This document shows, piece after piece, positions 1-7,135 of a stretch of 7,135 nt of DNA; positions within the stretch are counted from its first letter, which is position 1, and each line of letters begins with the position of its first letter. The notes below the pieces were generated by a model, which worked only from the letters and a program-made list of their open reading frames with translations, searched no databases and was not told the origin of the DNA. The DNA lies in contig SLMR01000051.1 in assembly GCA_007133445.1 (NCBI GenBank), positions 1-7,135 on the forward strand. The letters run 5' to 3'. The stretch is from Aquisalimonas sp. Its GTDB lineage: Bacteria > Pseudomonadota > Gammaproteobacteria > Nitrococcales > Aquisalimonadaceae. A program made the position numbers and the translations under genes.

Positions 1-731
1 CCGAGGAACGTGGCGAGATCAAGCCCGGGGATACGCTCATTGAAGCGACCAGCGGCAACACCGGGATCGCTCTGGCCATGGCGGCTGCCATCCGCGGGTA
101 CCGCATGGTGCTGATCATGCCCGAGCACATGACCCAGGAGCGCCGGGCCTCCATGCGTGCCTACGGGGCGGAACTGGTGCTCGTGTCTCAGGAAGGCGGC
201 ATGGAAGAAGCGCGCGACCGGGCTCTGGCAATGCAGGAACGAGGCGAGGGGCGGGTGCTCGACCAGTTCGCCAACCCCGATAACTGGCGCGCCCACTATG
301 AGGGCACCGGCCCGGAGATCTGGCGCGACACCGGCGGCCGGGTCACGCATTTCGTGTCGTCCATGGGTACCACCGGCACCATCATGGGAACCTCGCGGTT
401 CTTCCGGGAGACTGCACCCCACGTCCAGCTGGTGGGCGTGCAGCCGGAAGACGGCTCCCAGATCCCCGGAATCCGGCGCTGGCCGGAGGCGTACCTGCCG
501 AAGATCTACGAACCGGAGCGGGTGGACCGGATCATTGACGTGAGCCAGGCGCACGCCGAGGAGATGACCCGGCGGCTGGCGGCAGTGGAAGGCATCATGG
601 CCGGCGTCTCGTCCGGGGGTACGCTGCACGCAGCGCTCGAACTTTCGGCCGAGGTCGAGAACGCCACCATCGTGACCATCGTCTGCGACCGCGGCGACCG
701 CTACCTGTCCTCCGGCGTTTTCCCGGCGTGA
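1..731 (+). CDS. cysM: Cysteine synthase B (O-acetylserine sulfhydrylase B), 5'-truncated by window edge
   Basis: PLP-dependent cytoplasmic enzyme that makes cysteine from O-acetylserine; the CysM branch can also use thiosulfate to give S-sulfocysteine. The reading frame is open from base 3, giving 242 visible residues. E. coli CysM has 303, so about 55-60 N-terminal residues, including the PLP-binding lysine, lie left of the window. Visible family motifs are EATSGNTGIALA at the start (substrate/cofactor asparagine loop), SSMGTTGTIMG (PLP phosphate-binding loop), PEDGSQIPGIRRWPEAYLP (typical of CysM rather than CysK) and the C-terminal CDRGDRYLSSGVF. Near-continuous similarity to remembered E. 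coli CysM makes the call secure. It ends TGA, 4 bp before the exonuclease gene, so it is probably the upstream gene of the operon. The ATG at 78 is internal to the protein, not the start. Confidence 0.96.
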   Translation, partial: EERGEIKPGDTLIEATSGNTGIALAMAAAIRGYRMVLIMPEHMTQERRASMRAYGAELVLVSQEGGMEEARDRALAMQERGEGRVLDQFANPDNWRAHYEGTGPEIWRDTGGRVTHFVSSMGTTGTIMGTSRFFRETAPHVQLVGVQPEDGSQIPGIRRWPEAYLPKIYEPERVDRIIDVSQAHAEEMTRRLAAVEGIMAGVSSGGTLHAALELSAEVENATIVTIVCDRGDRYLSSGVFPA

Positions 732-735
732 CGGC

Positions 736-1536
736 ATGACCGTCTTCGTGTTCGACATCGAAACCGTCCCGGACCTGGACGGCGTCCGGCGCCTGCACGG
801 CCTGGAGGGCCTGGACGACGCCAGCGTTGCCGAGGCCGCGCAGGCCCTCCGTCGCCAGGAGACCGGCGGCTCGGATTTCCTCAAGCTGCACCTGCACCGG
901 GTGGCGGTGATCTCCATCGCCATGCGCAGTGGCGACCGTTTCCGCGTCTGGTCCCTGGGCGAGGGGGGTGACGACGAGGCCGATGTCATCCAGCGTTTCT
1001 TCGACGGTATCGACCGCTTCACCCCGACCCTGGTGTCGTGGAATGGCAGCGGGTTCGATCTGCCGGTGCTGCACTACCGCGCGCTGCTGCACGGCCTGAG
1101 CGCACCGCGGTACTGGGAGACCGGTGCCACGGAGCAGAGCTTCCGCTGGAACAACTACCTGAACCGCTTCCACGAGCGCCATACGGATCTCATGGACATG
1201 CTGGCCGGTTTCCAGCCCCGGGCCAGCGCACCGCTGGACGAGATCGCCACCCTGTGCGGCTTCCCCGGCAAGATGGGCATGAGCGGCGGGCAGGTCGTCG
1301 AGGCCATCCAGAACGGCAATTTCGCCGGTGTGCGGGACTACTGCGAGACCGACGTACTGAACACCTATCTGGTCTGGCTGCGTTTCCAGCTCATGCGGGG
1401 GCACCTGGATCAATCCGGTTACGCCCGCGAATGCGCCCTGGTCCGCGATACCCTGGCCGCCGACGGTCGCGAGCACCTGCACGCCTTCCTGGAGGCCTGG
1501 GAGCCCCACCCCCTGGAGGATGCTGCCGATGTCTAA
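736..1536 (+). CDS. 3'-5' exonuclease, DEDDy type, PolB-exonuclease-like family
   Basis: Predicted 266-residue cytoplasmic exonuclease of the RNase H-like DEDD superfamily, in the group resembling the proofreading domain of family B DNA polymerases but standing alone. All acidic metal ligands are visible: Exo I with D7 and E9 in FDIETVPD, Exo II with D108 in WNGSGFDLP, and Exo III with Y202 and D206 in YCETD, spaced as YxxxD, which makes it the DEDDy subtype. The catalytic core is therefore intact. No polymerase, helicase or DNA-binding domain is attached. The ATG is 4 bp after the cysM stop with no strong Shine-Dalgarno sequence, suggesting translational coupling. The last codons overlap the rlmD start by 8 bp (ATGTCTAA). 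The natural substrate is not shown by the sequence; members are usually annotated only as predicted exonucleases, and the neighbouring rRNA methyltransferase does not settle RNA versus DNA. Confidence 0.9.
   Translation: MTVFVFDIETVPDLDGVRRLHGLEGLDDASVAEAAQALRRQETGGSDFLKLHLHRVAVISIAMRSGDRFRVWSLGEGGDDEADVIQRFFDGIDRFTPTLVSWNGSGFDLPVLHYRALLHGLSAPRYWETGATEQSFRWNNYLNRFHERHTDLMDMLAGFQPRASAPLDEIATLCGFPGKMGMSGGQVVEAIQNGNFAGVRDYCETDVLNTYLVWLRFQLMRGHLDQSGYARECALVRDTLAADGREHLHAFLEAWEPHPLEDAADV
1515..1520 (+). promoter_or_regulatory. Shine-Dalgarno site deciding the rlmD start
   Basis: A perfect GGAGGA lies within the end of the exonuclease gene, 8 nt before the ATG at 1529. The alternative in-frame ATG at 1520 overlaps this site and could not use it, so 1529 is preferred. 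Confidence 0.75.
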
Positions 1537-2860
1537 GCGGCGCCGGCGCTCCCGCATCCCCGCCGAGCCCGTGGATGTCGAGGTTTCCTCGCTCAGCCAT
1601 GAAGGCCGCGGTATCGCCCACGTGGATGGCAAGGCCACGTTCGTGCACGGGGCGCTGCCGGGGGAACGGGTCCGCATGCGGTACACGCGCCGCCACCGCC
1701 GCTTCGACGAGGGGCGCGTGGAGGCCGTGCTGACGCCCTCGCCGGAGCGTATCGAGCCGCGCTGCCCGAACTTCGGCGTCTGCGGCGGCTGCAGCCTGCA
1801 GCACATGCCCGCGGACGCGCAGATCCGCTTCAAGCAGGACGTCCTGCTGGAGCAGCTCGGGCAGTTCGGCAGTGTGCAGCCGGAGCGCGTGCTGGAGCCA
1901 CTCACGGGCCCGGTCTGGGGCTATCGGCGCAAAGCACGGCTGGCGGTGAAGGATGTGCCCGGGAAGGGCCGGGTGCTGGTGGGGTTTCGCGAAAAACACA
2001 GCCCGTACGTGGCGGACATGACCGAGTGCCACGTGCTGGACCCGCGGGTGGCGGATCGCCTGAGTGATCTCAGCGGCCTGATCGCCGGACTGTCCTGCCG
2101 GGATCGCCTGCCGCAGATCGAGGTGGCCATCGGTGGTGACACCGTAGCGCTAGTGTTCCGCAACCTGCGCCCGTTCACCACCGCGGACCATGAGGCCCTT
2201 GCGGCCTTCGGGCGTCAGCACGGTTTCGCCATGTACGAGCAGCCGGGCAACGAGGACACAGTGGCGCCCGTGTGGCCCGCAGAACCGCGGCTCGCCTACC
2301 GGCCGGCCCCGGGGGAACCGGAGATCGTGTTCCAGCCCACGGATTTCACCCAGGTGAACCACGACATCAATGCCGCCATGGTGGGGCGCGCCCTGGAGTA
2401 CCTGGCCCCGAAGGCCGATGACCGGATCCTTGACCTCTTCTGCGGGCTGGGGAATTTCTCCCTGCCGCTGGCCCGGCGGGCAGGCACGGTAGTGGGGGTG
2501 GAGGGCGACGAGCGCCTGGTGCGCCGCGCCCGCGAAAACGCCACCGCCAGCGGCCTGACCAATGCCGCCTTCCATGCCGCCGACCTGTCCCGGGAGGATG
2601 AGCAACCGCAGTGGCTGAGCGATGGGTTCGACAGCATTCTCCTGGATCCGCCGCGCTCCGGTGCCGCGGAAGTTATCCCGCGACTCGGCGGACTGGGAGC
2701 CGGTACCATTGTCTATATTTCCTGCAATCCGGCCACGCTGGCGCGCGACGCCGGCATGCTGGTCCACGATCACGGCTATCGCCTGGAAGCCGCGGGCGTC
2801 ATGGACATGTTCCCGCATACGGCGCATGTGGAGAGTATCGCGGTGTTCCGGAAGCACTGA
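1529..2860 (+). CDS. rlmD: 23S rRNA (uracil-1939-C5)-methyltransferase RlmD
   Basis: SAM-dependent methyltransferase (also RumA) that makes m5U at position 1939 of 23S rRNA. From the ATG at 1529 it has 443 residues; E. coli RlmD has 433. A basic N-terminus (MSKRRRRS) leads into a TRAM RNA-binding domain at about residues 8-66. The [4Fe-4S] ligands are C79, C85 and C88 (CPNFGVCGGC) plus C167 (TECHVLD). The Rossmann SAM site is DLFCGLGNFS at 302-311. LDPPRSG (D373-P374-P375-R376) is followed by the catalytic nucleophile C399 in YISCNPATLARD, and E435 in HVESIAVF matches the general base. The complete Fe-S cysteine set favours RlmD over TrmA. The start overlaps the exonuclease stop by 8 bp, and the nudF start follows 16 bp after the stop. 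In E. coli relA adjoins rlmD; here nudF takes that place. Confidence 0.96.
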   Translation: MSKRRRRSRIPAEPVDVEVSSLSHEGRGIAHVDGKATFVHGALPGERVRMRYTRRHRRFDEGRVEAVLTPSPERIEPRCPNFGVCGGCSLQHMPADAQIRFKQDVLLEQLGQFGSVQPERVLEPLTGPVWGYRRKARLAVKDVPGKGRVLVGFREKHSPYVADMTECHVLDPRVADRLSDLSGLIAGLSCRDRLPQIEVAIGGDTVALVFRNLRPFTTADHEALAAFGRQHGFAMYEQPGNEDTVAPVWPAEPRLAYRPAPGEPEIVFQPTDFTQVNHDINAAMVGRALEYLAPKADDRILDLFCGLGNFSLPLARRAGTVVGVEGDERLVRRARENATASGLTNAAFHAADLSREDEQPQWLSDGFDSILLDPPRSGAAEVIPRLGGLGAGTIVYISCNPATLARDAGMLVHDHGYRLEAAGVMDMFPHTAHVESIAVFRKH

Positions 2861-2876
2861 ACCAACGGGCAGGCAC

Positions 2877-3476
2877 ATGAGCAAGCCAGTGGACATCCTC
2901 GACAGGACAGTCGCTTACGAAGGATTCTTCACGCTCGAGAAGATCCGCCTGCGCCATGGCCTGTTTGCCGGCGGCATGAGCGCGGAGCTGACCCGCGAGC
3001 TGTTCCTCCGCGGCCGCGTCGCCGCAGTCCTGCCGTACGATCCCGTGCGCGATGCGGTGGTGCTGGTGGAGCAGTTCCGGATCGGCGGCCTGGAGGCGGC
3101 CGCGGGAGCCTGGATGCTGGAGACCGTGGCCGGCTACGCGGACCCGCACGAGACCATCGAGGCCGTGGCACGGCGCGAGGCCTCGGAGGAGGCGGACCTG
3201 GAGCTGCTGGAGCTGCGCCGCATCTGCGACTATTACCCCACGCCAGGTGCGTCCTCCGAACTGGTGAGCCTGTTCTGTGCCCGCGTCGACGCCGGGGCGG
3301 CAGGTGGCATCCACGGCCTGGACGCCGAAGGGGAAGACATCCGGGTGCACGTGGTGCCTTTCGACGAGGCCATGGACCTGCTTGCCAGCGGCACCATCAA
3401 CAGCGCCATGCCCATCATTGCCTTGCAGTGGCTGGCACTGAACCGGGAGGAGCTGTTGGACCTGTGGGGCGAGTAA
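2877..3476 (+). CDS. nudF: ADP-ribose pyrophosphatase, Nudix hydrolase
   Basis: Nudix hydrolase of 199 residues (E. coli NudF has 209) that cleaves ADP-ribose to AMP and ribose 5-phosphate, a housecleaning role. The Nudix box spans about residues 86-108: G86, E92, then REASEEADL with R100, E101, E104 and E105 as expected metal ligands. The box carries D107 where the consensus has glycine. The preceding WMLETVAGY matches the NudF WxLExVAG motif. EGEDIRVHVV (E151 and E153) matches the E. coli loop carrying catalytic E162. YYPTPGASSE is also typical of this subfamily. The frame is open far upstream inside rlmD, but homology begins at the ATG at 2877, 16 bp after rlmD; only a weak purine stretch precedes it, so coupling to rlmD translation is likely. 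It is the last gene of the plus-strand cluster. Confidence 0.93.
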   Translation: MSKPVDILDRTVAYEGFFTLEKIRLRHGLFAGGMSAELTRELFLRGRVAAVLPYDPVRDAVVLVEQFRIGGLEAAAGAWMLETVAGYADPHETIEAVARREASEEADLELLELRRICDYYPTPGASSELVSLFCARVDAGAAGGIHGLDAEGEDIRVHVVPFDEAMDLLASGTINSAMPIIALQWLALNREELLDLWGE

Positions 3477-3596
3477 CAGCCTGCCGCAAGCAACGCGATC
3501 CCCGGTGGGGGCGGAGCCACCAATCAGCAGGACTCAAGCCGGCAGGGCAGTGCGGCGGAACGACGACATGCCGGAGCCCAGCCATTGTCCTGACAA
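3477..3596 (+). other. Convergent intergenic gap with three short inverted repeats
   Basis: No convincing gene lies between the converging nudF and the DUF7931-type gene. Three inverted repeats are visible: GGTGG (3504-3508) with CCACC (3517-3521), loop 8; CCGGCA (3539-3544) with TGCCGG (3569-3574), loop 24; and ATTGT (3584-3588) with ACAAT (3593-3597), loop 4. The last one touches the minus-strand stop codon. None is followed by a T-run on either strand, so they are not classic intrinsic terminators. They may stabilise 3' ends or help Rho-dependent termination; this is inference. Short open frames crossing here have no recognisable features. Confidence 0.45.
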
Positions 3597-4082
3597 TCAA
3601 AGACTTAAACGCCTGAGTTCAATGTCCGGTTCCGCCCGCTCCCAGCGTTCAGTGAAGTCGCGTTCCAGCCGCCGTGCAACACCTCGGGCACCTGGCTCGA
3701 CCATCCCGGAGTAATCCCGACCCGCCTCCCAGCGCACGGCATCCCGGCCATCCACCACCATGAACGCGGTGGCATCGTCGGCGTCCTCCTCGGCGAGCCG
3801 GCGGATGTCCATGGCAGAGGTGAGCTGCTGGGCCAGGTTCGCGAGCCGGTGCCCGCGGCGCACGAGTTCGCCGCCGTCACGGATGAGAATGCGCACGCGT
3901 GCGCGGCGCCCGCCACTGACGGCCAGCTGCCGGACGGCATCCACCACTTCCAGGCGGTCGTAGAGCGCGGAATCCAGATCGGGGCTGAGAATGTCCAGCC
4001 GGCGCACGCCCCGGCTGATGAGTTCCTCGACGGCGTCCGCAGCCTCGGACGCCGTTTCGACGCGGTAGCGGCGCGCTTCCAT
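3597..4082 (-). CDS. Phospholipase-D-like fold protein without catalytic motif (DUF7931 type)
   Basis: A 161-residue soluble protein with no signal peptide or membrane segment. I recognise the general layout of the DUF7931 family from memory but cannot confirm it. The N-terminal half reads like an alpha/beta domain (LDILSPDLDSALYDR around residues 28-42; RVRILIRD further on). GHRLANLAQQL starts near residue 77, and TAFMVVDGRDAVRW begins at about 105. That last segment resembles the HxKxxxxD strand of phospholipase D proteins but lacks the His and Lys, so PLD catalysis is unlikely. The C-terminus (FTERWERAEPDIELRRLSL) is typical of the family. As I recall, a similar domain follows GNAT acetyltransferase domains in some gammaproteobacteria, which leads to 'acyltransferase' labels; no GNAT domain is present here. 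The start ATG follows AGG and a 7-G tract. It lies 67 bp downstream of purB and is probably co-transcribed. Function unknown. Confidence 0.8.
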   Translation of the reverse strand: MEARRYRVETASEAADAVEELISRGVRRLDILSPDLDSALYDRLEVVDAVRQLAVSGGRRARVRILIRDGGELVRRGHRLANLAQQLTSAMDIRRLAEEDADDATAFMVVDGRDAVRWEAGRDYSGMVEPGARGVARRLERDFTERWERAEPDIELRRLSL

Positions 4083-4149
4083 GTCCCCCCCTGTCTACTG
4101 AAGTCGGGCCCGATCCCCAACGGAACCACCGACTCTCTGTGTCCCCAGC

Positions 4150-5523
<1,374 letters not shown>

Positions 5524-5549
5524 TTAACCTTACTTGGTGGGGAAGCGTT

Positions 5550-5588
5550 TGTTTCGACCGGCGTATTCTATCAGGATGCGTCGAAACA
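5550..5588. repeat. Perfect 9-bp inverted repeat in the purB-fumC intergenic region (candidate operator)
   Basis: TGTTTCGAC (5550-5558) and GTCGAAACA (5580-5588) are exact reverse complements separated by 21 bp, with arm centres 30 bp apart, close to three helical turns. The arms flank the candidate extended -10 of purB. This could be a two-site operator for a dimeric or tetrameric regulator controlling either divergent gene, or a hairpin in a fumC leader transcript. The arms do not match the E. coli PurR box. The repeat is directly visible; the regulatory role is inferred. Confidence 0.5.
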
Positions 5589-5592
5589 TCAC
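5565..5592 (-). promoter_or_regulatory. Candidate purB promoter with extended -10
   Basis: Read on the minus strand, TGATAGAAT (5573-5565) is an extended -10: a TGN motif followed by TAGAAT, five of six matches to TATAAT. GTGATG (5592-5587), 16 bp upstream, is only a weak -35 (three of six), which an extended -10 can tolerate. The predicted transcript would start near 5558, about 40 nt before the purB ATG. No equally good promoter was found for fumC in this gap. Confidence 0.4.
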
Positions 5593-5599
5593 CGTGGCG

Positions 5600-5607
5600 A
5601 AGGAGGG
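5600..5607 (+). promoter_or_regulatory. Strong Shine-Dalgarno site deciding the fumC start
   Basis: AAGGAGGG lies 7 nt before the ATG at 5615. The frame is open upstream to an ATG at 5534, but those 27 residues lack family similarity and overlap the inverted repeat, so 5615 is the start. Confidence 0.85.
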
Positions 5608-5614
5608 TTCGGCA

Positions 5615-6971
<1,357 letters not shown>

Positions 6972-6997
<26 letters not shown>

Positions 6998-7135
6998 AGC
7001 GGGCAAACTGCTGCTGCGTTTCGCCGGCGTCGTCCAGGTAGAGGGATTCGAGCCGCAGATCCACCGGGGGCTCCAGTATCGGGCCCTCGGCAATGGTGCT
7101 GTAGGCATCGCCGGCAACAATCCGGTGGCGCTGCG
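6972..7135 (-). CDS. Unidentified protein, C-terminal fragment (runs off right edge)
   Basis: The minus strand is open from the window edge (first full codon 7133-7131) to a TGA at 6974-6972, giving 53 residues ending in FARFTLEYPRG. I did not recognise a family. Support for coding: no stop before the natural end, about 79% G or C at third positions (42 of 53 codons), and a plausible soluble composition with beta-like alternation (VDLRLESLYL, FARFTLEY). The other two frames on this strand read as Arg/Pro/Cys-rich shadow text. It converges on fumC with a 26-bp tail-to-tail overlap. The N-terminus, length and any domain lie outside the window, so no function is proposed. Confidence 0.6.

Noticed and set aside
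595..1905. 436-residue minus-strand open frame across the cysM end, exonuclease and rlmD start
   Set aside because: It spans three confidently assigned plus-strand genes, has low-complexity composition and no recognisable motif.
2622..2876. N-terminal extension of NudF within rlmD
   Set aside because: The 85 extra residues are Arg/Trp/Ser-rich shadow text of rlmD; NudF homology starts at the ATG at 2877.
4102..4134. Inverted repeat AGTCGG / CCGACT between purB and the DUF7931-type gene as a terminator
   Set aside because: The stem is only 6 bp with a 21-nt loop and has no T-run after it on the minus strand, so it is not a convincing terminator; a 10-bp palindrome (4104-4113) inside it is probably a product of GC-rich sequence.
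5545..5560. PurR-like box (GCGTTTGTTTCGA) upstream of purB
   Set aside because: Only a CGTTTG half resembles the E. coli PurR consensus and the other half is missing.
5549..5577. fumC promoter TTGTTT / CAGGAT
   Set aside because: The -35-like TTGTTT is reasonable, but the -10 matches only three of six positions; too weak to list as a feature.
5534..5614. N-terminal extension of FumC from the upstream ATG
   Set aside because: The strong AAGGAGGG site 7 nt before the ATG at 5615 and FumC homology starting there argue against it.

Overview
The window is a gene-dense, GC-rich (roughly two-thirds G+C) stretch of bacterial chromosome. Protein sequences (CysM, RlmD, NudF, PurB and class II FumC, all close to E. 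coli and Pseudomonas forms) point to a gammaproteobacterium. The composition and gene mix would suit an Ectothiorhodospiraceae or Chromatiales-like lineage, but that assignment is inference. No tRNA, rRNA, CRISPR array, insertion sequence or phage gene was seen, and coding style is uniform throughout.

Left part (1-3476, plus strand): four tightly packed genes, probably one operon. These are the 3' part of cysM (cysteine synthase B), a DEDDy-type 3'-5' exonuclease of the PolB-exonuclease-like family, rlmD (23S rRNA m5U1939 methyltransferase) and nudF (ADP-ribose pyrophosphatase). Gaps are 4 bp, -8 bp (stop/start overlap) and 16 bp. A 120-bp convergent gap (3477-3596) with several short inverted repeats follows.

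Middle part (3597-5517, minus strand): purB (adenylosuccinate lyase), then 67 bp downstream a 161-residue protein that looks like a degenerate phospholipase-D-like domain (DUF7931 type). The two are probably co-transcribed.

Right part (5518-7135): fumC (class II fumarase) is divergent from purB. Their 97-bp shared intergenic region holds a candidate extended -10 promoter for purB, set inside a perfect 9-bp inverted repeat with arms 30 bp apart centre to centre. PurB and FumC belong to the same superfamily and are metabolically linked, since PurB releases fumarate and FumC hydrates it to malate. The 3' end of fumC overlaps by 26 bp the 3' end of an unidentified convergent gene that runs off the right edge.

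Most of the window is housekeeping metabolism and RNA modification. I found no convincing new defence, mobile or biosynthetic system. The points most worth a second look are the purB-fumC control region, the DEDDy exonuclease overlapping rlmD, the DUF7931 protein paired with purB, and the unidentified overlapping gene at the right edge.
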